Part shown: in pieces, positions 20,248-28,954 of the stretch | Position numbering within the stretch: the stretch's first letter is position 1 | Layout of the letters: every line of letters starts with the position of its first letter | Assembly (NCBI RefSeq): GCF_000716535.1 | Contig: NZ_JNWV01000030.1 | Location: 46,219 to 110,218 of the forward strand | DNA: 64,000 bases | From: Streptomyces flaveolus | Lineage (GTDB): Bacteria > Actinomycetota > Actinomycetes > Streptomycetales > Streptomycetaceae | Direction of reading: 5' to 3' | The notes under the pieces: model-generated | What the model saw: only the letters and a program-made list of their open reading frames with translations | Database searches by the model: none | What the model was told of the DNA's origin: nothing | Program-made: the position numbers and the translations under genes

Positions 20248-22476
20248 GTGACCAATGCGTCGCAGGGGGAGGACGGCCCCATGGGGGGTGGCCGTGGCGA
20301 GAAGCCGTTGGACGCCGATGAGACGCTGCACCTGAGAGTCGACGCCCTCAGGGCGGACCAGACCATGCAGTTGCGCGTGCCCCCGCCACCGGAGCCGCCC
20401 GCTCCGGGCGGCGGCCGGGCCGAACGCCGGCGTGACGCGCGCTCCGCCGGACGGGAGCGCGTCACGCCCGCGAGCGCGGCCCTGGGCGCCGTCGCCCGGC
20501 TGGTCGCCTCGCTGGCCCCGTACGCGCGCCGAACAGCCCCGTACGCGCGCCGCCTTAAGCCGGTGTACCCACGCCCAGGGCGTACCGGCTGGCGCCGCTG
20601 GATACCCTCCTGGCGCCAGTGGCTCGGCGCCACCCTGACCTCGTTCGGTCTGCTCAGCGCGTTCCTCGTCACCGCGTACGCGATGACGGACATACCGGAG
20701 AACCTCAACTCGTACGCCACCCAGCAGGACAACGTCTACTTCTGGTCCGACGGCACGCCCATGGCCCGTACGGGCTGGGTGCAGCGGCAGGCGATGCCGC
20801 TGAAGGACATCCCCCCGGACGTCCGCTGGGCGGTGCTCGCGGCGGAGAACGAGAGTTTCTACTCGGACCCGGGCATATCCGCCAGAGGCATTACCCGGGC
20901 GGTGTTCCGCACGCTGGGGCAGGGGGACACCGAGGGCGGATCGACCATCACCCAGCAGTACGTTAAAAATGTCTATCTGACGCAGAACCAGACGATCAGC
21001 CGCAAATTCACCGAAGCGATGATCGCCCTCAAGCTGGACAACAGGATGAGCAAGGACCAGATCCTGGAGGGCTATCTCAACACCAGCTGGTTCGGCCGCG
21101 GCAGCTACGGCATCCAGCGCGCCGCCCAGGCGTACTACGGCAAGGACGTCGGCGAGCTCAACGCCTCCGAGGCGGCCATGCTCGCCGGTCTGCTCAAGGG
21201 CGCCGGCCTGTTCGACCCCACGCTCAGCAAGGCCAACCACGCGCGGGCCGTCGAGCGCTGGTCCTGGATCCTCGACCGGATGGTCAAGATCGGCAAGCTG
21301 TCGCCGCGGGAACGTGCCAAGTACACCGAGTTCCCCGAGCCGCTGAAGAGCAACCCGCTGTACAACACCGGTGCCCAGAGCGACTACCTGGTGGAGCTGG
21401 CCTCGCAGTACGCCAAGAAGGCCGGGCACCTGACGGACAAACAGTTCGACCTGGGCGGCTACCAGATCTACACGACCTTCGACCGCAAGCGGGAGAAGGC
21501 GCTCACCGACGCCGTCACCAGGGCCCGCAAGCAGGCCAGGCGGGACAATCCGGCGGCGGCCAGGAACGGCCACTACGGCGCCGCCTCGGTGACCGCGGAC
21601 GGCCGGATCCTCGCCGTCTACGGCGGCCCGGACCACCGCACCCAGGGCTACAACGAGTCCAACGCGACCACCGTCCCGGCCGGCACCGCGTTCACGCCGT
21701 TCGTCTACGCCGCCGGGCTCGAACACGGCGTGCACAAGACGCGCGGCGGACCCGCCACCCCCGTCACCCCGGACAGCGTCTACGACGGCGACGACGGCGT
21801 GCCCGTCACCACCCCCGAGGGGCCGTACTGGGACCGCAGCGGCAAGAAGGTCTCCGCGCACAACGACGGCGGCAGGTCGTACGGGGACATCAGTCTGCGC
21901 GAGGCCATGGCCCGGTCGGTGAACACCCCGTTCATGCAGCTCGGCATGGACACCGGCCTGGACAAGGTGCGCCAGACCGCCGAGGCGTCGGGACTGCTGT
22001 CCTCCAGCATCGGCCCCCAGGTCCCGGCCCTGTCGATGGGGAGCTCCACGCCCAGCGCGATCCGGATGGCCAGCGGCTACGCCACCTTCGCCGCCGGCGG
22101 CAACCACACCGAGCCGTACTCGGTGCGCCGGATCACCCGCAACGGCTCCCCGGTCGCCCTGGCCACCCCGCGCCCCCGGCGCGCGGTCGGCGCCAAGGTG
22201 GCCGAGGAGGTCACGGAGGCGCTCAGCGACTCCTTCCGCACCGCCCATCCCGAGGCGGCGGCCGGCCGGTCCGGGGTGGCCGGGAAGGCCGGCACCACCG
22301 AGAAGGACACCGCCGCCTGGTACGTCGGCACGGCCGACTCCGTGTCCACCGCGATCGTCGTCTACCGGATCGACCTGGCCAAGTCCCTGGAGCCACTGCC
22401 GCTCAAGGGCCTGGCCGGCACGTCCGCCAACAGCGTCCCGTATGCCCTCTGGTCGGCAGCGACGGGTCTCGGCTGA
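20248..22476 (+). CDS. Class A penicillin-binding protein with degenerate transpeptidase site
   Basis: The protein is 742 residues from GTG 20248, set by GGAGGGAG at 20232-20239; upstream in-frame starts lack such a site. A disordered Pro/Arg-rich N-terminus (1-125) is followed by one membrane helix (near 128-150). The GT51 glycosyltransferase domain is intact: A-A-E-N-E-S-F (Glu200), G-G-S-T-I-T-Q-Q, K-F-T-E-A-M and I-L-E-G-Y-L-N. The transpeptidase domain follows, but its S-x-x-K motif reads A-G-T-A-F-T-P-F (Thr480, Thr483). SxN is kept (S-V-N, 557-559), and K-T-G is K-A-G-T (680-683). It probably polymerises glycan but may not crosslink. A deacetylase and an amidase-domain gene follow on the same strand. 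Confidence 0.9.
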   Translation: MTNASQGEDGPMGGGRGEKPLDADETLHLRVDALRADQTMQLRVPPPPEPPAPGGGRAERRRDARSAGRERVTPASAALGAVARLVASLAPYARRTAPYARRLKPVYPRPGRTGWRRWIPSWRQWLGATLTSFGLLSAFLVTAYAMTDIPENLNSYATQQDNVYFWSDGTPMARTGWVQRQAMPLKDIPPDVRWAVLAAENESFYSDPGISARGITRAVFRTLGQGDTEGGSTITQQYVKNVYLTQNQTISRKFTEAMIALKLDNRMSKDQILEGYLNTSWFGRGSYGIQRAAQAYYGKDVGELNASEAAMLAGLLKGAGLFDPTLSKANHARAVERWSWILDRMVKIGKLSPRERAKYTEFPEPLKSNPLYNTGAQSDYLVELASQYAKKAGHLTDKQFDLGGYQIYTTFDRKREKALTDAVTRARKQARRDNPAAARNGHYGAASVTADGRILAVYGGPDHRTQGYNESNATTVPAGTAFTPFVYAAGLEHGVHKTRGGPATPVTPDSVYDGDDGVPVTTPEGPYWDRSGKKVSAHNDGGRSYGDISLREAMARSVNTPFMQLGMDTGLDKVRQTAEASGLLSSSIGPQVPALSMGSSTPSAIRMASGYATFAAGGNHTEPYSVRRITRNGSPVALATPRPRRAVGAKVAEEVTEALSDSFRTAHPEAAAGRSGVAGKAGTTEKDTAAWYVGTADSVSTAIVVYRIDLAKSLEPLPLKGLAGTSANSVPYALWSAATGLG

Positions 22477-22518
22477 GCCGGGCCCGTACCCCCTCCCCTT
22501 CCGCAGAATGAGCCGCGC

Positions 22519-23814
22519 ATGCCCCGCAAGATGTCGTCGTCAGGCCGCCGTCGCGCCCCCCGCAGCCGCAGTGCGCCCCGCGCCACCCGGCCGCAGGTCC
22601 TGACGCTGGCCGCCCTCCTCGTCGTCGCCTCGCTGGTCGCCGGGTTCCTGGCGCTGTCCGGCACGGACAGCAACAGCACGCCGGCCGCCGCGGCCGGGAA
22701 GAGACAGAAGAGCGCGCCGAAGGCCAGCCCGACCCCGGAGTGGGACGGCAGGACCAAGGTCCTCGGGGACGGCTCCACCTCCTACACCGGGCCGCAGAAG
22801 GGGCAGTTGAAGCCGGTGCCGCTCAAGCCCGGTGAGAAGCCGCCGCAGTTCGTGGTCTTCTCCTGGGACGGCGCGCTGGAGGGCAGCGACCACCTGTTCT
22901 CGCACTACCGGGAGCTGGCCAAGGAGTACGACGCCCACATGACCTTCTTCCTCACCGGCATCTACCTGCTGCCCAAGAGCAAGAAGTCCCTGTACCACGG
23001 CCCCATGCACTCGCCGGGCGACGCCGCCATCGACTACGCCACCGACGACCACATCCGCACCACGGTGGAGCAGCTCGGCAAGGCGTACGAGGACGGCAAC
23101 GAGATCGGCACCCACTTCAACGGGCACTTCTGCGGGGCCAAGGGCGGCGGCGACTGGAGCGTCGAGGAGTGGAAGAGCGAGATCGACCAGTTCTACTCCT
23201 TCGTGGAGCACTGGAAGACCAACACCGGCTTCACGGACCTCGCCCCGCTGCCCTTCGACTTCAAGAATGAGGTCACCGGCGGCCGGGCGCCCTGCCTGGA
23301 GGGCCAGCCGAACCTGCTGAAGGCCATGAAGAGCTACGGCTGGCGCTACGACGCCAGTTCGCCGGGCGACTTCCAGATATGGCCGTCGAAGAAGAAGGGC
23401 ATATGGGACTTCCCGCTGCAGATGCTGCCGTACGAGAGCGGCAAGTACCAGGGACTGTCCATGGACTTCAACTTCCTCTACAACCAGTCCGACGGTGAGA
23501 CCCAGGGTGATTCGGCCAAGTTCCCCCAGTGGGAACAGCAGACCGTCGAGTCCTACATGGCCGGCTTCAACCGGGTGTACTACGGCAGCCGGGCCCCGCT
23601 GTTCATCGGCAACCACTTCGAGGACTGGAACGGTGGCATCTACATGAAGGCCATCGACCAGGTGGTCAAGAACGTCTGCACCAAGAAGGGCGTCAAGTGC
23701 GTGTCCTTCAAGGAGCTGGCCGACTGGCTCGACGCGCAGAAGCCGCAGACCCTGGCCGCCCTGCGCAGCCTCGACCCGGCCCAGTCCCCGGACTGGTCCA
23801 CGGTCGTCAAGTGA
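22519..23814 (+). CDS. Membrane-anchored polysaccharide deacetylase-like protein
   Basis: The protein is 431 residues with a basic N-terminus and one signal-anchor helix (about 29-48, LTLAALLVVASLVAGFLA), so it acts outside the membrane. A short linker (about 50-80) leads to a CE4-like (NodB) fold. The first-strand acid is F-S-W-D-G, and a likely zinc pair is in E-I-G-T-H-F-N-G-H-F (H-x3-H). It lacks the classical T-F-D-D start, so the substrate may be unusual. It lies 42 bp after the PBP gene, suggesting a role on peptidoglycan or a cell-wall polymer. Deacetylase activity is inferred from family. Confidence 0.8.
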   Translation: MPRKMSSSGRRRAPRSRSAPRATRPQVLTLAALLVVASLVAGFLALSGTDSNSTPAAAAGKRQKSAPKASPTPEWDGRTKVLGDGSTSYTGPQKGQLKPVPLKPGEKPPQFVVFSWDGALEGSDHLFSHYRELAKEYDAHMTFFLTGIYLLPKSKKSLYHGPMHSPGDAAIDYATDDHIRTTVEQLGKAYEDGNEIGTHFNGHFCGAKGGGDWSVEEWKSEIDQFYSFVEHWKTNTGFTDLAPLPFDFKNEVTGGRAPCLEGQPNLLKAMKSYGWRYDASSPGDFQIWPSKKKGIWDFPLQMLPYESGKYQGLSMDFNFLYNQSDGETQGDSAKFPQWEQQTVESYMAGFNRVYYGSRAPLFIGNHFEDWNGGIYMKAIDQVVKNVCTKKGVKCVSFKELADWLDAQKPQTLAALRSLDPAQSPDWSTVVK

Positions 23815-23923
23815 CGGGCGCGCGCCGGGGATTCCACTTGTGCAACCCCCTTCACATCCGACGCACACGGCGTGCGAAGATGCCCCTCGCCCGGTAGGTG
23901 TACCGGCGTAGAGGGGAACATCA

Positions 23924-25105
23924 TTGAAATCTAGAAGACTGAGCCGTGGGCGGCGCCGCACGGCCATAGTCACCGCCGCGGCCGCCTCGGTGGTCGCCGG
24001 CGTGGCCCTCGTGCCCAACTGGAGCGCGGGTGCGGCGGTGACCGACGACCCGACGGTGGACGCGGCGACCAAGGCGACCTTCCAGCGGCTGGCCGACGCG
24101 GTCTTCACCGACCGCACGCAGGCACTCGTGGAGGGCGCCGGGAAGGCGGAGACCCGGCACACGTCCGGCTTCTCCGGTTCCGTGCGCCTGTCCGGCGGGC
24201 AGACCCGCCAGGAGAAGTCCGCGCTGGACGAGCTGCGTGACCGCCGCGGCCGGCTGGCCCGGCTGGGCGAGACGTACCGCGCGGGCAGCACCAAGGTCAC
24301 GCTCGACGCGACCCAGGTGAAGGGCCGGCACGCCAAGGTCGCCGTCACCGAGACCACGACGCTGACCTACGACAAGGCCACCGCCAAGGGACCGAAGTCG
24401 ACCGGTTTCCAGGCCCACCACGAGCTGACCTTCCAGGCGGACCGGCACGGCACCTGGCAGCTCACCGGCATCCGGGACACCGACGACGGCTACCTCGCGG
24501 TGAACCAGATCGCCAAGCCCGCCGTCACCTCGGTGAAGACCGCCACCGCGGACGACGGCCCGCCCTCCGCGGCCCGCGCCGCCACCACCTGGCCCGCACC
24601 GGTCAACAAGAAGAACTTCTCCGCGACCGGCTACGACTACAAGGCCATGGTGGCGTACGCGCAGAAGTACTGGAACAACTACAACCCGGCCTACCCGGAC
24701 TTCAACGGGCAGGGGGCCGGCGGCGACTGCACCAACTTCGTCAGCCAGGTCCTGAAGGCCGGCGGCTGGAAGCACGTGCCCGGCTACACGTACGACTGGA
24801 AGAAGTGGTTCGGCACCGCCGACATCCAGTCGGACTCGTTCGTCGGCGTCAACGAGTTCTCCTGGTTCGCCCTGTCCTCGAAGCGGGCCACCAGCCTCGC
24901 CAACGTCTACCAGATGGACCTCGGCGACGTGCTGCAGATGGACTTCAACCGGGACGGGTCCAAGGACCACTCGATGATCGTCACGTACCGGGACAGCCGG
25001 GGCGTGCCGTACGTGAGCTACCACTCGACCAACACGTACAACCGGTCGGTGGCCAGCCTCGTCGCCTCGTACCCGAACGCGGCGTTCTACGCCTACAGGA
25101 CCTGA
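23924..25105 (+). CDS. Secreted amidase-domain protein (Amidase_6 type)
   Basis: The protein is 393 residues from a TTG start with GAGGGG upstream. It has a signal-peptide-like N-terminus (RRRTAIVTAAAASVVAGVAL). Residues about 30-200 are a helical/beta region of unknown role. Residues about 225-393 match the putative amidase domain Amidase_6 (PF12671). This includes Y-D-Y-K-A-M-V-A-Y-A-Q-K-Y-W, the nucleophile-like G-G-D-C-T-N-F-V-S-Q, and a later H in D-H-S-M-I-V-T-Y with S-Y-H-S-T-N. A Cys-His peptidase of the cell wall fits. The end overlaps the convergent DUF4383 gene by 13 bp. Confidence 0.85.
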   Translation: MKSRRLSRGRRRTAIVTAAAASVVAGVALVPNWSAGAAVTDDPTVDAATKATFQRLADAVFTDRTQALVEGAGKAETRHTSGFSGSVRLSGGQTRQEKSALDELRDRRGRLARLGETYRAGSTKVTLDATQVKGRHAKVAVTETTTLTYDKATAKGPKSTGFQAHHELTFQADRHGTWQLTGIRDTDDGYLAVNQIAKPAVTSVKTATADDGPPSAARAATTWPAPVNKKNFSATGYDYKAMVAYAQKYWNNYNPAYPDFNGQGAGGDCTNFVSQVLKAGGWKHVPGYTYDWKKWFGTADIQSDSFVGVNEFSWFALSSKRATSLANVYQMDLGDVLQMDFNRDGSKDHSMIVTYRDSRGVPYVSYHSTNTYNRSVASLVASYPNAAFYAYRT

Positions 25106-25725
25106 CCCCGTCCTGGCTGCCGCGGGCCCCGCTGCTCCTGCCTCTCCCGCTGTTCGTCCCGCGGACGCTGCTCCTGCCGCATCATCTGCTCGGGCGGCGT
25201 CCGCTGTTCCTGCGGGGGGGCGTCGGGGTGGCGGGCCCGCCAGTAGGGGTTGTCGTGCGGCAGGTTGTGACCGACGCGGCCGTACATGCCGAAGGTCATC
25301 AGCAGCAGGCCCACGATGAAGCTGAAGTAGACGTTCTGGATCTTGAACGCCAGGAAGTTGCTGGCGGTGTCCAGCAGGCCGAGGAAGAGGAAGCCGTTCA
25401 GCAGGAACAGCACGCCGAGGACCATGTTCAGGGTCGACGCGAAGTTCCCGCCGATCACCATGCCGACCAGCAGCACCGCGCCGATGACGATCGACAGCAC
25501 GCTCAGCGCGCCGTTGGAGTTCAGTCCGGCGACCGTGTTTCCGCCGGTGCTGAAGAAGCCGATCTGGTCGATCAGGCCGAGGATGCCGAAGGCGACCAGG
25601 AACGCGCCGATGAGGCCGGCACCGATCCGGTAGACCTGGTTGAGCCGGTGGTCGACGGGCAGATGGTCGTCCAGCCGGGGCCGCCGTTCCTCGGCCTTCC
25701 TCGTGTGCACCGCGTGTGTGGCCAT
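25093..25725 (-). CDS. DUF4383 membrane protein
   Basis: The protein is 210 residues with four predicted membrane helices (about 33-52, 73-93, 97-120, 127-148). The charged N-terminus contains DDHLPVDHRLNQVYRIGAG, the family signature before TM1. The C-terminal 55 residues are Gln/Arg/Pro-rich and likely disordered in the cytosol. DUF4383 proteins are common in actinobacteria and mostly unstudied. The last 13 bp overlap the end of the amidase gene on the other strand. No operon partner is evident. Confidence 0.83.
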   Translation of the reverse strand: MATHAVHTRKAEERRPRLDDHLPVDHRLNQVYRIGAGLIGAFLVAFGILGLIDQIGFFSTGGNTVAGLNSNGALSVLSIVIGAVLLVGMVIGGNFASTLNMVLGVLFLLNGFLFLGLLDTASNFLAFKIQNVYFSFIVGLLLMTFGMYGRVGHNLPHDNPYWRARHPDAPPQEQRTPPEQMMRQEQRPRDEQRERQEQRGPRQPGRGQVL

Positions 25726-25807
25726 GTCCGCCTCCCTCGGGCGCTAGCGGAGGCCATCCGTCCTATTCAATATCCGCTTGCCCCGCACCCCCGGCAACAC
25801 GCACAGG

Positions 25808-27202
25808 TCAGTGCCCGGCGCCGCGCTCCTCGCGGATCTGCGCCACCACCCGCGCCACCGTCTGCCGCACCCCTTCCGTCTCGGTGAGGAAGTGCCAGTA
25901 GTCCGGGTGCCGGCCCTCCAGCGTGCCGATCGCCCGCTCCAGCCGGGCCACCGCGTCGTCCAGCGGCCGGGCGTGCCGCGGATCGGGGGTCGTACGGCCC
26001 GTCATGGCCAGCCGCTGGGCGTCCCGGATCGCGAACCGGGTCCGCTCGATCTCCGCCTGCGGATCCTTCTGCACCGCGTTCAGTCTGCTCAGCCGGTCAC
26101 CGGCGGCCGACACGGCCTCGTCGGTGGTGTTCAGCAGGGCCCGCACGGTCGACAGCAGCGCGGTGGCGTCCGCCCAGCGCTGGGCGTCCCGTGCCGCCTG
26201 CGCCTCCCGGAGCTTCAGCTCGGCCTGCCGCACGTTCTCCGCGGCCTGCTCCGGCACGTGCTGGAGGTCCTGCCAGCAGGCGGCGGTGAAGCGGCGGCGC
26301 AGCTCGCTCAGCACCGGCTCCACCTGCCCGGCCCGCGTGGTCAGCGCCTCGGCCCTGGTGCGCAGGCTCACCAGCCGGTGGTCGATCTCGGCCGCCCGCT
26401 CCGGCAGCCGCTCCGCCTCCGCCCGGATCGCCCCGGCCTCCCGCTGCACCCGCTCGGCCCGCTCCAGCGTCGCCTGCACCCCGTGCCGCCCGGCGCCCTG
26501 GTTCAGCTTGGTCAGCTCCGGCGACAAGGCCGCCAGCCGCGCGGCCAGCTCGTCGGCCCGCAGGTTCCGCTCCCGTACGGCGTCCAGCGCGTTGCTCGCC
26601 GCCAGCAGCGACTGCCGGGCCCGCTCCACGGCGGGCGCCAGCCGGGCGAGCTGCGTCTCCGCCTTGCCCAGCAGCGGCTCCAGCGAGTCGCCGAACCGGT
26701 CCAGCTCCTGCCGGACCCGGACCAGCTCGTCCTTGGCCGCCGTCAGCTCGGTCCGCGCCCGGGCCGCGGTGCCGGCCTCCAGGTCGTCCCGGTCCAGGTC
26801 GTGGGCGTCCACGGCCTGGATGTAGCGCCGGCTCACCTCGTCGATCCGGAGTCCGAGCGCCTCGAAGTCGGAGACGGCGCGCCGGGCGGCGGGGGAGTCG
26901 TCCACCGCCGAGATGGTCTCCACCGAGATCCGCAGGTCCCGCTGCGCGGTGTCGAGTTCGTAGAACGCCGTCGCCGCCGCGTCCTTCGCGGCCTGCGCCT
27001 CGGCCCGGTGGCTCTCCGCCCGCCCGCCGAACCAGCGCCGGGTGCCGCCGCCGGCGAACGCGACGGGCAGCGCGAGCGCGGCCAGCACGGGCAGACCGAG
27101 CAGCGTGAGGGCGTCCCGCAGCGGGGAGGAGCCGCGCCGGGCCCGTGCGGTGGACGGCGGCGGGTACGGCTGGCTGGCTGGCGTGCCCGGTGTCGCCGTC
27201 AC
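25808..27202 (-). CDS. Membrane-tethered coiled-coil protein, unknown function
   Basis: The protein is 464 residues. A short Pro-rich N-terminus leads to one membrane segment (about 28-50, LTLLGLPVLAALALPVAFAGG). The rest is almost entirely helical with long runs of Glu/Arg/Leu heptads (for example, LTAAKDELVRVRQELDRFGD and RAERVQREAGAIRAEAERLP). The conserved streptomycete sequence includes RRRFTAACWQDLQHVPEQA and EGRHPDYWHFLTETEGVRQ. It could be a cytoskeletal or envelope scaffold. No enzyme motif is visible and no family could be named with certainty. Confidence 0.7.
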   Translation of the reverse strand: MTATPGTPASQPYPPPSTARARRGSSPLRDALTLLGLPVLAALALPVAFAGGGTRRWFGGRAESHRAEAQAAKDAAATAFYELDTAQRDLRISVETISAVDDSPAARRAVSDFEALGLRIDEVSRRYIQAVDAHDLDRDDLEAGTAARARTELTAAKDELVRVRQELDRFGDSLEPLLGKAETQLARLAPAVERARQSLLAASNALDAVRERNLRADELAARLAALSPELTKLNQGAGRHGVQATLERAERVQREAGAIRAEAERLPERAAEIDHRLVSLRTRAEALTTRAGQVEPVLSELRRRFTAACWQDLQHVPEQAAENVRQAELKLREAQAARDAQRWADATALLSTVRALLNTTDEAVSAAGDRLSRLNAVQKDPQAEIERTRFAIRDAQRLAMTGRTTPDPRHARPLDDAVARLERAIGTLEGRHPDYWHFLTETEGVRQTVARVVAQIREERGAGH

Positions 27203-27276
27203 ATCCCTCTCCCGTGCTGTGGTTCGCCCTGGGTGGTGTCATTCTCCCACCCGTTGAAGACGAACACACGGGCCGG

Positions 27277-28047
27277 TCAGTTCGCCGTGCGCACCGTGAC
27301 TTTCCCGTCCTGGGCGTGCGCCGACACCCGGTGCGGGCTGCTGTCGTCGCGGGGCACGGACACCGTCACCGATCCGTCGTCGGCCCCCGCGGACACCCGG
27401 TACGCGCCCTGGGGCAGACCTACCGTCACCGACCCGTCGTCGCTGCGGACGTCGACCAGGTCGGGCGGGCCGGTCAGCTCGACGTCCACCGAGCCGTCGT
27501 CGGTGGCGGCCCTCACCCGGCGTGAGGAGACCACCGCGCGCACCGATCCGTCGTCGGCCCGCAGGTCCAGCGGGCCGCTGGTGTCGGTGACGCGCACGGC
27601 TCCGTCGTTGACGTGGATGCTGACCGGGTCCCGGAACCCGGTGGCCCGCACGGCGCCGTCCTCGCTCACGACCCTGACACCGACCCCGCGCGGCACCTCG
27701 ATCCGGTGCCGGGCCGAGCAGTCGGTGATGATCCCGGAGCAGTGCACCCGCAGCACGAGCCGGTCGCCGTCCATGGACCACCGCACCTCGGGCTCGCCGC
27801 CGGCGACCACGGACCCCTCGAACCAGCGGGTCACCTCGACCGTGCCGGCCTTCTGCCCCCGCGCGGCGACGATCTCCAGCGCCGAGTCGTCGGAGTCGAC
27901 GGTGAGGGTACGGCCGTGCAGCGCGAAGGACCGGTGGTCCGGATGTGTGTCGTCGCCGGCGGAGGCGCCGCAGGCGGTGAGCCCCGCGAGGAGCGCACCG
28001 GCGAGCACGGCCGGGCGGGCGGCGCGGAACGAAAGCGAACGGGCCAT
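27277..28047 (-). CDS. DUF4097-type beta-repeat lipoprotein
   Basis: The protein is 256 residues with a lipoprotein signal peptide ending L-T-A-C (Cys25), so it should be lipid-anchored outside. The mature part is a beta-helix-like repeat. The units V-R-A-x-x-D-D-G-S-V and similar (e.g. LRADDGSVRAVV, AATDDGSVDVELT, VRSDDGSVTVGLP, AGADDGSVTVSVP) recur about every 25 residues, the hallmark of DUF4097/DUF2807 putative adhesin-like proteins. These lie in sensor or envelope contexts. The role is unknown. An odd point is the very regular D-D-G-S-V face, which could bind divalent cations. Confidence 0.82.
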   Translation of the reverse strand: MARSLSFRAARPAVLAGALLAGLTACGASAGDDTHPDHRSFALHGRTLTVDSDDSALEIVAARGQKAGTVEVTRWFEGSVVAGGEPEVRWSMDGDRLVLRVHCSGIITDCSARHRIEVPRGVGVRVVSEDGAVRATGFRDPVSIHVNDGAVRVTDTSGPLDLRADDGSVRAVVSSRRVRAATDDGSVDVELTGPPDLVDVRSDDGSVTVGLPQGAYRVSAGADDGSVTVSVPRDDSSPHRVSAHAQDGKVTVRTAN

Positions 28048-28249
28048 GTGATGTCTCCCCCTGAACCGGCTCGTACCGGTCTGGTCCGGCGGCGGGACCC
28101 GGCGCCGGAGTACTTCGGTCTGCGCCGACGCTAGGGCCCGCGGCCCGGGCCGGCGATCCGGCGGCCTCCCGGAACGGGGGTGGGGACAACCCCCCTGTCA
28201 CTGGTTTGCCGGGCAGCCGCTCGGGCAATGTAGGCTGTCGACCTGTCCC

Positions 28250-28321
<72 letters not shown>

Positions 28322-28328
28322 CCGGTCC

Positions 28329-28356
28329 GGCCCCTCGGAGCAGTCTCCGAGGGGCC
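28329..28356. terminator. 12-bp perfect stem terminator after tRNA-Val
   Basis: GGCCCCTCGGAG and CTCCGAGGGGCC pair completely around a CAGT loop, followed by GTTTCC. It lies 7 bp after the tRNA and 12 bp before the end of the convergent gene, and can serve both strands. Confidence 0.85.
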
Positions 28357-28367
28357 GTTTCCTTGCC

Positions 28368-28709
28368 CTATTCTTCCTCCGCCGCCTTCTCGTGGGCGTG
28401 CTTCAGCCGGGAGCGGGCGTCCATGCGGTCCGCCGCCGCGACCTCGGCCCAGAAGCGGTGCGTGCTGACGAAGACCGCGAGTTCGTGCTCGCGCCGGCGC
28501 AGCTTCTCCACCTCGGCCTGCTCGTCCTCCGTCCAGCCCGGGGAGGCGGGCCGCTCCACCTTGCGCCAGCCGGTGTCGTCACTGAAGCCGTCCATCGGCT
28601 CGACCGACCAGGGCAGCCGCTTGAGCAGGGCCGACAGCTCGGCCCGGACCTGATGCAGCTCCTCCTGACCGGCGAGGAGGTCACTGGGGAATTCATAGGT
28701 CGTAGCCAC
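28368..28709 (-). CDS. Conserved hypothetical protein, 113 aa
   Basis: The protein is 113 residues, mainly helical and charged. It contains Y-E-F-P-S-D-L-L-A-G-Q-E-E-L-H-Q-V-R-A-E-L and L-P-W-S-V-E-P-M, then a second helix (TEDEQAEVEKLRRREHELAV) and V-S-T-H-R-F-W-A-E-V. The style is of a streptomycete-specific cytosolic protein. The ATG lies at 28709. I do not recognise the family. Its position directly beside tRNA-Val is usual for conserved chromosome and gives no hint of function. Confidence 0.75.
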   Translation of the reverse strand: MATTYEFPSDLLAGQEELHQVRAELSALLKRLPWSVEPMDGFSDDTGWRKVERPASPGWTEDEQAEVEKLRRREHELAVFVSTHRFWAEVAAADRMDARSRLKHAHEKAAEEE

Positions 28710-28905
28710 GCGGCAATGCTACGCCTGTTCGATTTACGGGTGCGAGGCTGTCCGTGGGGTCCGGGGGGAGGTTCAGCCGAACGGGTGGTGCGGGGGCGGG
28801 GGACGCACAGCGTGCCGGCCGGCGCCCGGGAGGCGGGAGAGCGAGGCGCTGACCGCGAGCCGCTTCCCGGGCGTCGCGGCCGTGTGCGAGTGCGTGATCG
28901 CCGCC

Positions 28906-28920
28906 GCCCCGCGCCCCTGA
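28906..28920. repeat. Dispersed GC-rich element, copy 3 (reverse)
   Basis: The minus strand reads TCAGGGGCGCGGGGC, matching the core of the copies at 6692 and 31883. It lies 35 bp past the end of the PanE-like gene on that gene's strand. Confidence 0.45.
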
Positions 28921-28954
28921 GCGTCCCCGGCGGGGTCGTGTCGGCGGGGCCGGG

